From the NCBI GenBank assembly GCA_963750935.1, contig CAVVSR010000009.1, positions 744,001-808,000 of the forward strand: DNA of 64,000 nt, in the 5' to 3' direction. Below the pieces are notes generated by a model. That model saw only the letters and a list, made by a program, of their open reading frames with translations, did no database searches and was not told where the DNA came from. This DNA is from JACCXG01 sp963750935 (lineage in GTDB: Bacteria > Acidobacteriota > Vicinamibacteria > Vicinamibacterales > 2-12-FULL-66-21). Each line of letters opens with the position of its first letter. Position 1 is the stretch's first letter. Positions 9,798 through 19,308 of this stretch are shown piece by piece. The translations under genes were made by a program, and so were the position numbers.

Positions 9798-11906
9798 TCA
9801 CTTTGGCGGCGGGACCATCCTGATCGTCCTGATGCGGGCGCCTTCCATGATCGCGTCCAGCTCCAGCCCGCCGCGCGGGTTCACGATGGTGCCGAATACG
9901 GTGTACTCGAACTCGAGCCTCCGGTTCTCGACCAGATTGACGAACAGCTGGGCGTCCCCGGTGTCGCGGCCGCGCGTCGAGATGCCGACCGTGCCGACGG
10001 CATGCGGCGTGTCGCCGAGCTCGTCGCGCATGTAGATCGCGTCCCCGGCATACTCGTTGGCGCCAGGACTTCCGCCCTGGATGACGAAGTTCGGCGCCAC
10101 TCGATGGAAGGTGAGGCCGTCGAAATACCCCGCGCGCACCAGGCGTGCGAACCGGGCGTACGCCAGCGTCGCGTGCTCGCGGTCGAACCTGATGTCGAAC
10201 GAGCCGCCCACCTCCAGCTCGACGTGCGCCACCCTCAGTTCCTCGAGCTCCTCCAGCGTGGGCACGGCCGGCCTGGGCAAGGGCCGCGGCGCCGCCTTGG
10301 CGACGCGTCCGGTCAGCCTCGCCAGCGCGTTGGTCGCGTCGGCGGCGACCACGGGATCGTAGTCGGTCGCCAGCCGCTCGAGCAGCGTCGCGGCGTCAGT
10401 ACCCGCCTGATCGATGATGCGTTCGAGCAAGGCCCGCCGCGTGTCGCGGCCGGTGTCCTTCCGCTGCGCCGTGACACGGTCGAACGCGCCGGTCAGCGCC
10501 GCGAGTAGCGGCTTGCTGTGCGGCGCGCCCTTCAGCGCGCCGGCGACGGTCAGCAGCAGCTGGTAATCGCCGCGGCCGAGTGCGGCGAACAGCGCCGCCT
10601 CGCTGTCGGGGTCCTTCAACGTGTGCAGCGCGGGCAGTGCGGCGTTGCGGACATTGTCGTCCACGTCGTAGGCGAGGAGGCCGAGGGTGTCGGTATCCTT
10701 CAACAGCGCCGCCGCGCGGGCCGCGTACAGGCGGACCTGCCAGGTGAGGTGGCGCGCGAACGCCGGCATCGCCGCCGCCGCACGTTCGGGCTCGCGCTTC
10801 GCCATGGCCACGAGCGCGTGCGCTTCACGATGCCAGCGGCTGCCGTTCGGTGGCGTGCCCATCTCGCTCGTCAGCCGCGCCGTCACCGCCTCGTCGTCGC
10901 GGCACCGCTCGCCGAGTGCGTCGATCGCCGCGAGCGCGATGACTGTCTTGCCGTCCGCCAGCGCGTCGACGATCGGGCCGCAGCCCTCCGTCTGCGTCTC
11001 CCACCGCGCCCAGGCGCGCAGGGCGTCGTAGCGAACCGCCGTGTCGCGATCCTTGAGCGCCTCGCGAATCATGTCGGTTCGCTTCTGCGCCTCGAGGCCC
11101 GAGCCGCTGGCGAAGAGCGCGAGCGCGGCGACCTGGCGAATCTGGGGATTCCGTTCACGGAACAGCGCACGGAGAGGGGTCTCGTCGAGACGTCCGGCTG
11201 CGAGCAGCGCCGCCGCCGCGTGATGGACAATCGGCTCGTCGAGGAGCGGCCGCATTGCGGGAAGCGTCCACGTCGCGCCCTTCTCCAGGAGCTCGATCGA
11301 TTCGTCCGTCAGCTGGCCGAGCTTGCGATTGCGCCTGACCAGCGCCTCGAACCCGCGCGCGGCGCGCTCCCGCACGGCTTTCGGATCCTTCAACACCGCC
11401 CGCAGCCGTTCGTCGATCGCCGCGAACTGATCGGGCCGATTGAGCGGCAGGTTGCCCAGCACGACGGGGTCGGCGGGCATGGCGATGAGGTCGTCCACCG
11501 TCTCGACGACGAGGGCGTCCGGCGTGTCGGACGCGTGCGCTCTCAGCGTCAGCAGCAGCGCGATCTCCGCGTAGGGCCGCAGCACCGCGTCGCCGAGAAA
11601 TTCCTTCAGCGCCGGCACGAGCTCGAGCCGTTCGAGCCGGCCGAGCGCGCGCAGCGCGTTGTCCTGGAGGTCGACCGCGGATGACCAGCCGCGCCTCGCG
11701 GGATCGCGGCGCGCGTACGACATCAGCAGACCGAGGTCGACCGGCGTGGGATCGCGCGCGTCCTCGATGCGGAGGAGGGTCTGCCAGCGGCGAATGTTGG
11801 GGCCGGCCGGATCCGGCCCAGTTGCCGGGATGGTGGCACGCTGCGCGTGGCCGGGAACGACCGCCGCCAGCAATCCGAGCACGAGGGCAGCGGCCGTTCG
11901 TTTCAT
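9798..11906 (-). CDS. secreted HEAT-repeat protein with C-terminal cyclophilin (peptidyl-prolyl isomerase) domain
   Basis: The 702-residue protein starts with a signal peptide (MKRTAAALVLGLLAAVVPGHAQ). Residues about 40-510 are helical HEAT-like repeats (for example AALALFASGSGLEAQKRTDM, LRAWARWETQTEGCGPIVDA). Residues about 550-700 are a cyclophilin fold: FDREHATLAYARFARLVRAG, DGLTFHRVAPNFVIQGGSPG and GDAQLFVNLVENRRLEFEYT, with the catalytic FHR...QGG region conserved. It probably acts in the periplasm as a foldase with a protein-binding solenoid. The downstream heptamer repeat lies between it and the next gene of the same strand. HEAT-cyclophilin fusions are known in Acidobacteriota and Bacteroidota, so the architecture is uncommon but not new. 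Confidence 0.9.
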   Translation of the reverse strand: MKRTAAALVLGLLAAVVPGHAQRATIPATGPDPAGPNIRRWQTLLRIEDARDPTPVDLGLLMSYARRDPARRGWSSAVDLQDNALRALGRLERLELVPALKEFLGDAVLRPYAEIALLLTLRAHASDTPDALVVETVDDLIAMPADPVVLGNLPLNRPDQFAAIDERLRAVLKDPKAVRERAARGFEALVRRNRKLGQLTDESIELLEKGATWTLPAMRPLLDEPIVHHAAAALLAAGRLDETPLRALFRERNPQIRQVAALALFASGSGLEAQKRTDMIREALKDRDTAVRYDALRAWARWETQTEGCGPIVDALADGKTVIALAAIDALGERCRDDEAVTARLTSEMGTPPNGSRWHREAHALVAMAKREPERAAAAMPAFARHLTWQVRLYAARAAALLKDTDTLGLLAYDVDDNVRNAALPALHTLKDPDSEAALFAALGRGDYQLLLTVAGALKGAPHSKPLLAALTGAFDRVTAQRKDTGRDTRRALLERIIDQAGTDAATLLERLATDYDPVVAADATNALARLTGRVAKAAPRPLPRPAVPTLEELEELRVAHVELEVGGSFDIRFDREHATLAYARFARLVRAGYFDGLTFHRVAPNFVIQGGSPGANEYAGDAIYMRDELGDTPHAVGTVGISTRGRDTGDAQLFVNLVENRRLEFEYTVFGTIVNPRGGLELDAIMEGARIRTIRMVPPPK

Positions 11907-11912
11907 GAAGGT

Positions 11913-13991
11913 TTACTTCCTGCGGCCGGAATACTCCAGCATCTGGGTCGTCAGATCAAGCGGATAGGTCACCCGCACGTCGGTGATCTTGCCGTCCGCG
12001 CCGGTCACCGCCTCGAGCCGCGGCTGCACGAACCCCGTATACGACGGCATGTTCAGCTTGTCGACCCTCGCCACCACCTCGTCGCGCAGCTTGGCGTCGA
12101 AATGCACGCCGTAGCTGTCGAACAGCTCCCTGGACGCGTCGTAGTCGCCCTCGGCCTTGATCCGCTGCACTTCCGCCAGCAGCCGGCCTACGCCCTCCGT
12201 GAACGCCTTCGCGTCGGCCATCACGTAGTAGGTCTTGCCATCGCGCTGCTTCACGTCGATCGCCTTCGAATTCGCCATCAGCCACCGCACGATCATCTGG
12301 CGGTTGCGCATGTGGTCTTCCTCGATCTGCGTGCCCTCGCGGATCCGGCGCAGCTGCGCCAGCGCGTTGCGGGTGTAACCCTCGTACTCGGCGCGCACGA
12401 TCTCGTCCTGGTCCTTCGCCTCGACGATGCCGAGCTCGGCGAGCTTGGGATCCGGGATGAAGTACAGCGCCACGAGGTCGGCGCGGGCCTCTTCGAGCGC
12501 GGAGTACTGCTCCTTCAGCGCCGTCTGCGGGCTGCCCTTGAGCTTCTCGGAGATCTTCCCGGAGGCATGGCCGATCACCTCGTGCAGGTTCGTCGTCAGC
12601 TCGCTCGCGAGGCTGTTCCACTTCTCGGCGCGCGCGGCCTCTTCCTCGGTCCACGCGAACTCGCGCCGGAACGCGGCCGACGTCGACTTGTCGTAGGCCT
12701 CGTTCACGTTCGACAGCGACACCGACTTGCTGCCGTGCTTCTCGCGAATCTCCTGGTCGTTCGGCAGGTTGATCCCAACCGGCGTGATCGGCCCGGAATC
12801 GCCGGTCTCGATGACCACGTCGATGGCATTGGCGGTGATGCCGCGCACCCCCTGCTTGCGGTATTGCGCCGCCCACGGCATCCGATCCTCGAACCACTGC
12901 GCGTTGTCGGCGACCTTGCGGATGTCCTCGGTCTTCTCCCGGTTCACGAAGTAGACCAGCGCCTCCCAGGATCCCTTGTGGCCGCGCGGATCCGTGTAGA
13001 CCTCGATGAACCCGTTGATCGTGTCGACCGGCGAGTCCTTGTCCTGGACCCAGGCGATGTCGTAGGCCACGCGATCGGCGGTCTCTCCGGTCTGGTACCA
13101 CTTGATCAGCGCCTTCAGCGCCGCCGCCATCGTCCTGGTGGCGTACGGAATCGCCGCCTCGAGGTGCTGCACGATGCGCCGGATCTGGGTGTCGTAGCGG
13201 CCGCCGATCCGGTAGACCTCTTCGACCAGCTTGCCGTCCCGCTTCACCAGCCGGGAGTTGAGCGGATACTTCTCGGTGAATCCCTCGACGTCCTTCATCG
13301 TGACGTTGACGTAGAGGTTGTTCGCGCTTTCCGTGAGGATGTCCTTCCCCGGCCCGGGCGTCTTGTTGGTGACGATCGGATCGACCGTGGCGTCGAAGAA
13401 CATCGGCTGCAGGCGCTTGAGCATCGCCGCGAGCGTTTCGCCCGGCTTCAGCGGAAACTTCGCCCCCGCCTTCTGTGCCGCCGCGGCCGCCGCGGCAAAT
13501 GCCTCGGGCGTGACCTTCAGCACGAACTTGCGTGCGGTCAGGTTGTTGTAGGGGCCGGTGTTCAGCCAGAACAGCTTGGTATAGCGCTCAATCTCGGCGA
13601 GGGTTGCCGCGTCGACGCCGGCCGCGTGCGTGATGATCTCTTCGAGCACGTCGCGCATCTCGAGGTTGTGCTCGTAGCGCTGGTCGTAATAGATGTCGCG
13701 CCCGGCGACCGCCGCCTGGTAGAGATGCCAGATCAACACCTTCTGATCGAGCGGGAGCGCCGCGAAGCCGTCCGCATACAACTGTGCGACCGCCGCGTCG
13801 TCCACGCGCTCGAGCAGATACTTGCGGTCGGCCGGCGGCGCCTGATCGGCGTCAGCCTCCCCCGCGGGTCGTGCGATGTCCGCTGCCGGAGTATCGGCCG
13901 CGCGCGGGCCCGTGCCGCCCGTGCCGACCGCGAATGCCAATGCCATTCCTGCTCCCATCAATAGCTGCGCCTTCATGATCTGCGCCTTCAT
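11913..13991 (-). CDS. M49-family zinc peptidase (dipeptidyl peptidase III-like), secreted
   Basis: The 692-residue protein has an N-terminal leader (MKAQIMKAQLLMGAGMALAF) and the M49 signature HEVIGHASGK (HExxxH-type zinc site with one extra residue), followed about 50 residues later by EEARADLVALYFIPDP, the EExRAD glutamate motif. The length suits DPP III-type enzymes, which release dipeptides from oligopeptides. Acidobacterial homologues are sometimes wrongly labelled dihydrofolate reductase. The start ATG 13991 overlaps the TGA of the upstream beta-CASP gene as ATGA, suggesting translational coupling; the downstream HEAT-cyclophilin gene begins 6 nt after the stop. The three genes form one operon. 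Confidence 0.9.
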   Translation of the reverse strand: MKAQIMKAQLLMGAGMALAFAVGTGGTGPRAADTPAADIARPAGEADADQAPPADRKYLLERVDDAAVAQLYADGFAALPLDQKVLIWHLYQAAVAGRDIYYDQRYEHNLEMRDVLEEIITHAAGVDAATLAEIERYTKLFWLNTGPYNNLTARKFVLKVTPEAFAAAAAAAQKAGAKFPLKPGETLAAMLKRLQPMFFDATVDPIVTNKTPGPGKDILTESANNLYVNVTMKDVEGFTEKYPLNSRLVKRDGKLVEEVYRIGGRYDTQIRRIVQHLEAAIPYATRTMAAALKALIKWYQTGETADRVAYDIAWVQDKDSPVDTINGFIEVYTDPRGHKGSWEALVYFVNREKTEDIRKVADNAQWFEDRMPWAAQYRKQGVRGITANAIDVVIETGDSGPITPVGINLPNDQEIREKHGSKSVSLSNVNEAYDKSTSAAFRREFAWTEEEAARAEKWNSLASELTTNLHEVIGHASGKISEKLKGSPQTALKEQYSALEEARADLVALYFIPDPKLAELGIVEAKDQDEIVRAEYEGYTRNALAQLRRIREGTQIEEDHMRNRQMIVRWLMANSKAIDVKQRDGKTYYVMADAKAFTEGVGRLLAEVQRIKAEGDYDASRELFDSYGVHFDAKLRDEVVARVDKLNMPSYTGFVQPRLEAVTGADGKITDVRVTYPLDLTTQMLEYSGRRK

Positions 13992-15451
13992 GAACCCAGT
14001 GTAACGACTTCGCCATGCGCGGGCGTGTGGACGCTCCAGCCGAGCTTCTGGCGGATCGAGGCCGCCAGCGTGTCCATCGGGCCAGGCTCGCCGTGCACGA
14101 GGAACGTCCGCGTCGGCGGCCGCTCGAAGCCGCCGAGCCAGCGCATGATCTCCTGTGAATCGGCGTGCGCCGACATCGACTCGATGCGGTCGATCTGGGC
14201 GTGGACCGGCACGTCGTGGCCGTGGATGCGCACCGTTGCCGCGCCTTCGAGCAGCTGACGGCCGCGCGTGCCCTCGGCCTGGAAGCCGACCAGCAGCACC
14301 GTGTTCCGTGCGCCCGGCAGGGCGGCCTTCAAGTGATGGAGCACGCGGCCGCCGGTGGCCATGCCGCTCGACGAGATGACGATCGCCGGCATGGCGGAGC
14401 TGGTCAGCTGCTTCGATTCCTGGCTCGACTCGATGGCGCGGAAGCGCTGCGTGCAGAACGCGCAGACGCGGCGTTCCTGCGCGGCCCGCTCCCGGCGCTT
14501 CTCGGGGGGATCGTGGGCGGCCTGGTCGTGCGGCGCCTTGTCGTCCGCGGCCTCGGGCTGCAGTTCCGGATCGAGCTCGTTCAGGCGCTCGGTGTAGCGG
14601 GCCAGTGCCTCCAGCGCCATCGGGCTGTCGAGGAACACCGGCAGCACCGGGATGCGCTTCTCCACCTCGAGCCGGCCGATCCAGTAGAGCAGCTCTTCGA
14701 CCCGCCCGATCGCGAACGACGGAATGATGATCTTGCCGCCGCGGTCCGCGGTGGCGCGAATCACCGACGCGAGGTGCTCGCCGCTGTCGTCCTGGTCGTG
14801 AATGCGGTCGCCGTAGGTGGACTCGACGAGCAGGTAGTCGGCCTGCGCCACCGGCACCGGATCGGGCAGGACCGGCCGGCCGTAGCGGCCGAGATCGCCG
14901 CCGAAGACGATCGTCATGCCGCCGGTACGCACGCGCGCGTAGGCGGATCCGAGCAGGTGGCCGGCGCTCAGGAAGTCCACCTCGATCCCCTCCGCCACCG
15001 GCATCGCGCGTTCGTAGCCGACCGGCTGGAGGAGCGAGACCGCGCGGAACGCGTCCGCCTCGCCGTAGAGCGGCAGCGCCGGAGCATGCCGCGAGTAGCC
15101 GTGGCGGTTGGCGTTGGCCGCATCCTCTTCCTGGATCCGGCCCGAGTCGGGCAGCACGATGCGGCAGAGATCGCGGGTGCCGGCGGTGCAGAACACGCGA
15201 CCGCGGAAGCCCTGCATCACGAGCCGCGGCAGGTAGCCGACGTGATCGAGATGCGCGTGCGTCAGCACGATGGCGTCGATCGAGTCAGCGGGAACCGGCA
15301 GGTCCTGCCAGTTGCGCTCGCGCAGCTCCTTCAACCCCTGGAACAAGCCGGCGTCGATCAGCACCCGCGACTGACCGGTCTCGAGCAGGTACTTCGAACC
15401 GGTGACGGTGCGTGAGGCGCCGAGAAACCTGAGTGAGATGCCGTTGGCCAT
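13988..15451 (-). CDS. MBL-fold beta-CASP RNA metallo-hydrolase
   Basis: The 487-residue protein shows the metallo-beta-lactamase motif LTHAHLDHVGYLPRL, the later metal ligands FLSAGHLLGSAYA and GDLGRYGRP, and C-terminal beta-CASP motifs (SSGMATGGRVLHHLKAALPG, MSAHADSQEIMRWLGGF, FLVHGEPGPMDTL). This is the YSH1/CPSF73-like class of bacterial RNA nucleases that act on RNA in the cytosol. An insertion of charged residues (about 310-345) separates part of the CASP region. A Shine-Dalgarno AGGAG lies just before ATG 15451, so this mRNA has a leader. It overlaps the M49 gene by 4 nt. Confidence 0.92.
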   Translation of the reverse strand: MANGISLRFLGASRTVTGSKYLLETGQSRVLIDAGLFQGLKELRERNWQDLPVPADSIDAIVLTHAHLDHVGYLPRLVMQGFRGRVFCTAGTRDLCRIVLPDSGRIQEEDAANANRHGYSRHAPALPLYGEADAFRAVSLLQPVGYERAMPVAEGIEVDFLSAGHLLGSAYARVRTGGMTIVFGGDLGRYGRPVLPDPVPVAQADYLLVESTYGDRIHDQDDSGEHLASVIRATADRGGKIIIPSFAIGRVEELLYWIGRLEVEKRIPVLPVFLDSPMALEALARYTERLNELDPELQPEAADDKAPHDQAAHDPPEKRRERAAQERRVCAFCTQRFRAIESSQESKQLTSSAMPAIVISSSGMATGGRVLHHLKAALPGARNTVLLVGFQAEGTRGRQLLEGAATVRIHGHDVPVHAQIDRIESMSAHADSQEIMRWLGGFERPPTRTFLVHGEPGPMDTLAASIRQKLGWSVHTPAHGEVVTLGS

Positions 15452-15501
15452 CGATCTCCTGCGTGGAAGTCAGTCGCGTTACCCGGCGGCGCGGCCGCGG
15501 C

Positions 15502-16464
15502 TCAGGCGAAGAGCGCCACCTGCCCGCCGGTGTGCCAGAAGAGCACCGTCTTCGCCGCGTCGAACGCCCCGGTCCGGAGACGCGCGATCAGTCCCGCCAT
15601 CGCCTTGGCGGTGTAGGTGGGATCCAGAAAGATCGCCTCGCTCCGCGCCGTCAGCGCCAGCGCGTCGCGCGACTCCGGGGTCGGGATGCCGTAGCCCTCG
15701 CCGACGAACCGATCGTCGATTTCGACGGCGACGTCGCGCCGCGGTACGTGGGCCAGCTCGAACACGCCGTCCACGATCCGCCGGATGTCCGCCGCCAGCA
15801 CCGGCGCCGCCTCGTCGGCGCTGATGCCGAGCACCCTGGTCGCGACACCGGCCATCGCGCAGCCGGCGACGAGTCCGGCCTGCGTCCCGCCCGACGAGGT
15901 CGAGTGCACGATGACGTCGGGGGGATCCATCTGCTGCAGCAGCTCGCCGACCGCGAGCGCATACGCGGCCGCTCCGAGCGGCGTCGACGCCCCGATCGGA
16001 ATGACGAACGGCACTCCGCCGGCACTCGTGATCTCCGCTGCGGCGGCCTCGACCGCCGGGGCGCGCTCCTGGCGCGTCGCGACGTGACGAACCTCCGCGC
16101 CGAGGAGCCGATCGAGCAGCGCGTTGCCGGAGGGCGCGGCTGGCGGTACCCCATTCGCCACCAGCACGCAACGAAGCCCCAGTGCCGCCGCTGCCGCCGC
16201 GGTGACGCGGGCGTGGTTCGATTGCACGCCGCCGCTCGTGATCAGCGTGTCCGCACCGGCGCGCTGCGCCTCGGCCGCCACCAGCCGCATCTTCCGGACC
16301 TTGTTGCCGCCGAAGGCAAAGCCAATCGCGTCGTCGCGCTTGATGAGCAGCCTGGGTCCGCCGCCGATTACCGCGCGCAGGTTCTTCATCTCCTCGACGG
16401 GCGTCACGGCCGGCGCGAGCGGCACGGCAGGGAGCGTCGCGAGCGTCCCGAACATGCTCCCCAT
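15502..16464 (-). CDS. PLP-dependent D-cysteine desulfhydrase / ACC deaminase family
   Basis: The 320-residue protein has the PLP lysine in AFGGNKVRKMRLVAAEAQ and the SGGVQSNHARVTAAAAAALG motif common to D-cysteine desulfhydrase and ACC deaminase. Later STSSGGTQAGLV is the phosphate-binding glycine loop. Family members break down D-cysteine to pyruvate, sulfide and ammonia or open the cyclopropane ring of ACC; the sequence alone does not decide. I chose ATG 16464 (MGSMFGTLATLP) because TATACT lies 9 nt upstream; the longer frame from 16533 would run through the promoter and into the divergent gene. Confidence 0.88.
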   Translation of the reverse strand: MGSMFGTLATLPAVPLAPAVTPVEEMKNLRAVIGGGPRLLIKRDDAIGFAFGGNKVRKMRLVAAEAQRAGADTLITSGGVQSNHARVTAAAAAALGLRCVLVANGVPPAAPSGNALLDRLLGAEVRHVATRQERAPAVEAAAAEITSAGGVPFVIPIGASTPLGAAAYALAVGELLQQMDPPDVIVHSTSSGGTQAGLVAGCAMAGVATRVLGISADEAAPVLAADIRRIVDGVFELAHVPRRDVAVEIDDRFVGEGYGIPTPESRDALALTARSEAIFLDPTYTAKAMAGLIARLRTGAFDAAKTVLFWHTGGQVALFA

Positions 16465-16473
16465 GGTCCCCGC

Positions 16474-16481
16474 AGTATACT
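16474..16481. promoter_or_regulatory. palindromic shared -10 (AGTATACT) for divergent genes
   Basis: AGTATACT is a perfect palindrome and reads TATACT on both strands (16476-16481 on +, 16479-16474 on -). It lies 9 nt from the - strand ATG 16464 and 33 nt from the + strand ATG 16515. Confidence 0.55.
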
Positions 16482-16514
16482 TTTCGTTTGGCCCTGCCCC
16501 AGGAATCGAGACTG

Positions 16515-17372
16515 ATGTCAGCACCCGCGTCACTCCCGCAGCGTCTTCGGGACGAAGCAGCGGTCGTCGCCGCCGAGCTGCGTCCGCCGCGCGCCGAGCT
16601 TGCCACGACGGCGAGCATGGACGCCTGGATCGACACGTATCACGCGGTTCGCAGCCTGACGCGCAGCGGGACGCCGGTCTTCCTCACCGACAGCGCGGTC
16701 GGATTGAAGGAAGAGGACAACCTCAGGCATCTCGTGAACAACCTCGGCACCGACGTGCCGCGCAGCGCGATCGTGCCGTTCCTCACCTGCAAGCATCCGA
16801 TGCAGTACTGCGTCGGCTACGCCGACCGCGCGGTGCAGGAAGGCTTCGAGGCGCTCGTCGTCCTCGGCGGTGACAAGAGCCTGGGACCGCCGCGCTGCGT
16901 CGAGCACGCCTGGCAGCTGCGGGAAGAGATCAGGAAGCATCAGCCGGATCTGCCGCTCGGCGGGTGGGCCAATCCCCATGCGAGCCCCGCCGGTCAGGTC
17001 GGCCACCTGCTCGAGCCGCGCGCCACCGCCGAGTTCTACCTGACCCAGATCGTCTCGCACCACAGCGTCGATCGGGTCGAGGCGTTTCTCGCCGAGGCGG
17101 ACCGCAGGCAGCTGACGCTCCCCGGCATGTTCGGCGTCTTCTATTACCGCTCGGCGAACGCCAGGACGCTCGCGGCGCTCCAGGGCTTCCTGCCGGTGCC
17201 GGCTGAAGAGCTCACGGCGGAGTTCGCGGCCGGCGCGACGCCCGACGAGATTTGCGCGCGCACGATCCGCGCGCTGCGAAAGGCGGGGGTCCGGCACTTC
17301 TACGTCAGCAACCTGCCGCTGCAGCGGGCGTCATTGACGTTGAGCCGCGTGCTGACGCTCGCGGCCGACTGA
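16515..17372 (+). CDS. methylenetetrahydrofolate reductase-like protein
   Basis: The 285-residue soluble protein resembles the short MTHFR-like (FAD-linked oxidoreductase barrel) proteins of mycobacteria and acidobacteria. Supporting stretches are VFLTDSAVGLKEEDNLRHL, IVPFLTCKHPMQYCVGYADR, EALVVLGGDKSLGPPRCVEH and a late barrel strand region AGVRHFYVSNLPLQRA. If correct, it would reduce 5,10-methylene-THF to 5-methyl-THF for methionine synthesis. I cannot confirm FAD or NADH binding residues by eye, so the assignment is moderate. Start ATG 16515 follows the shared TATACT by 33 nt. The next genes at 17419 and 18081 follow in the same direction. Confidence 0.6.
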   Translation: MSAPASLPQRLRDEAAVVAAELRPPRAELATTASMDAWIDTYHAVRSLTRSGTPVFLTDSAVGLKEEDNLRHLVNNLGTDVPRSAIVPFLTCKHPMQYCVGYADRAVQEGFEALVVLGGDKSLGPPRCVEHAWQLREEIRKHQPDLPLGGWANPHASPAGQVGHLLEPRATAEFYLTQIVSHHSVDRVEAFLAEADRRQLTLPGMFGVFYYRSANARTLAALQGFLPVPAEELTAEFAAGATPDEICARTIRALRKAGVRHFYVSNLPLQRASLTLSRVLTLAAD

Positions 17373-17405
17373 GTCCGCGGCGTTCCGGCTCTCCGGGGAC
17401 GCAAG

Positions 17406-17411
17406 TACAAT
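17406..17411 (+). promoter_or_regulatory. -10-like TACAAT that decides a GTG start
   Basis: TACAAT overlaps the first in-frame ATG (17410-17412), so that ATG cannot be transcribed from this promoter. The next in-frame start, GTG 17419, is 7 nt downstream and fits a leaderless transcript. Confidence 0.45.
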
Positions 17412-17418
17412 GGCCGGC

Positions 17419-18081
17419 GTGTCGCGCCAGTATCGAGCCGGTGACTCAGTCGAGGACTTCTGCCGCGCCTGCAAGATGGATCGGATGCACACGGTCATCG
17501 TGTCCGACCCGGACGGACGGCCGCTGCGCGTCGTCTGCGGCTACTGCGACAGCGAGCACAACTATCGAGGCGGGCCGCGGACCGGCGTGGACGATCGCGC
17601 GTCGTTCTCGTCCTCGGCACCTTCTTCGTCGATTTCATCGGGCTCGTCGAAGGCCGCGCGCACCGACCGTGAGCCGTTTCCCCTCGTCAGCGATCGCGAA
17701 AGGATTGCACCCGCGATGTCCGTATCTTCAACCGGCGACGGTGTCGACCTCGAACTGCTGCTGCGGCGCATAATCCGCGAGGAGACCGGGATTTCGCCGG
17801 TGGTGCCGGCCGAGAAATGGCGCGGCGGCACGCTCGTGCTCAAGCCCGGGAATCCTCAGCTGCAGGACAAGAGCTGGCCGATCGAGACGTTCTTCCACAA
17901 GGTCGTCATGCTGCGGAACCGGCTGCGTACACTCGAGCAGCAGGTGAACTCCACCGATTTGCCCGAGGACGTGAAGATCAAGCTCCAGGGCTACATCAGC
18001 GGCTGCTACGGCTCCCTCACCAGCTTCAACGTGCTGTTCGCGGAGGAGTCCGACCAGTTCCGCGGGTCCAGCGGAGAGTAG
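17419..18081 (+). CDS. zinc-ribbon protein of unknown function
   Basis: The protein is about 220 residues. The N-terminus carries two CxxC pairs (FCRACKM and VCGYCDSEHNY), a treble-clef or zinc-ribbon pattern. A Ser-rich linker follows (about 55-75), then a compact C-terminal domain (VDLELLLRRIIREETGISPV, KWRGGTLVLKPGNPQLQDKS, FFHKVVMLRNRLRTLEQQVN) with a likely coiled-coil helix. The C-terminal part looks like a conserved acidobacterial domain; I do not know its role. GTG 17419 is chosen because the upstream ATG lies inside a TACAAT box. The TAG stop overlaps the GTG start of the aminotransferase (TAGTG), so the pair is translationally coupled. Confidence 0.75.
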   Translation: MSRQYRAGDSVEDFCRACKMDRMHTVIVSDPDGRPLRVVCGYCDSEHNYRGGPRTGVDDRASFSSSAPSSSISSGSSKAARTDREPFPLVSDRERIAPAMSVSSTGDGVDLELLLRRIIREETGISPVVPAEKWRGGTLVLKPGNPQLQDKSWPIETFFHKVVMLRNRLRTLEQQVNSTDLPEDVKIKLQGYISGCYGSLTSFNVLFAEESDQFRGSSGE

Positions 18082-19296
18082 TGGGCGAGCATCTCGATCG
18101 CGTGCCCTTCTCGGGCATCATCCGCATCCGCGACATGATGTACGAGGTCGAGAAACCCTTCCGGCTCGATCAGGGCGACGTCAGCTTCGACGCGCCGGAC
18201 ACGGTGAAGGCGGCGATGCGCCGCGCCATCGACGACAACAAGAGCCATTACCTGCAGACGACCGGCGTCCCGCGCCTCCTCGAACTGCTCGCCGACAAGC
18301 TTCGCCGCGTCAACGGCATTCCGGTCGCATCGCCAGACGACGTGATGGTGACGACAGGGGGGATCCACGGGTTATACCTCGTCTGCCAGGCGCTGCTCGA
18401 GCCCGGAGACGAGGTCATCATTCCCGATCCGACCTGGCCGCCGTGCGCGGGCAACATTCTCGCGGCCCAGGCGCGGCCGGTCGGCTGTCCGCTCTACGAG
18501 CGGCTCGGATGGCGATTCGATCTCGACGAGCTCGAACGGACGATCACGCCGGCGACCCGCGCGATCTACATCAACTCGCCGCACAACCCCACCGGCGGCG
18601 TGCTCACGCGCGACGACGTCGAGCGGATCGCGGCGCTGGTGCGGGATCGGAATCTGTGGCTGATCTCGGACGAAGCCTACGAGGACGTCCTGTTCGACGG
18701 CGCCACGCACGTGAGCCCGGCGTCGCTGCCGGGCATGTACGAGCGGACGCTGTCGGTCTATACCTTCAGCAAGACCTACGCGATGACCGGGCTGCGGCTC
18801 GGCTACGTCGCGGTGCCGGACGCGCGGCTGCGCGAGCGCATGAAGAAGGCGCTGTTCTACACCTGCAGCAACGTCACGTCAGTGGTGCAGTACCGGAGGG
18901 ATCGGCGCGCTCGAGGGATCCCAGGACTGCGTCGCGGCGTTCCGTGAGGAGCTGCGGGCACGGCGCGATCTGTTCTATGCGGGCATCGCGGAGCAGGCGG
19001 GCGGGCTGTTCGCCGGCGAGCCGCCCCGCGGCGCGTTCTACGCGTTCCTGCGCATCACGCGCGACATCCGTCCGGCGTCCGCCTCGCGCTCGTCGTCGCT
19101 GTCGTGGGCGACGGCCGAACACCTCATTTCGAAGGGCCGGATCGGGTGCGTGCCTGGTGCGGACTTCGGCGGGGCGGGCGAAGGTTACGTGCGGTTCTGT
19201 TTCGCCCGGGATCGCGCCGAGCTCACCGGCGCGCTGACCTCGATGCGTGAGCTGATGCGCGCGGCATCCGAAGGATCGCTCTCGCCCCAGGCCTGA
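18081..19296 (+). CDS. class I/II PLP aminotransferase (frame break near 18894)
   Basis: Fold-type I motifs are clear: VMVTTGGIHGLYLVCQALLE, IYINSPHNPTGGVLTRDDVE, LWLISDEAYEDVLFDG and the PLP lysine in YTFSKTYAMTGLRLGYVAVP. The frame changes after CSNVTSVVQY near 18894. Dropping one C there yields GGIGALEGSQDCVAAFREEL and a normal end to 19296, about 405 residues in total. The substrate is probably an amino acid such as aspartate or an aromatic one. The start is GTG 18081, overlapping the previous stop as TAGTG. Both halves are conserved, so an assembly indel is the likely cause. Confidence 0.87.
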
Positions 19297-19308
19297 GCCA
19301 CGGCGGCG

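Noticed and set aside
11847..13964. 705-codon + strand ORF opposite the M49 peptidase
   Set aside because: Shadow ORF; the - strand carries HEVIGH and an intact 692-residue enzyme.
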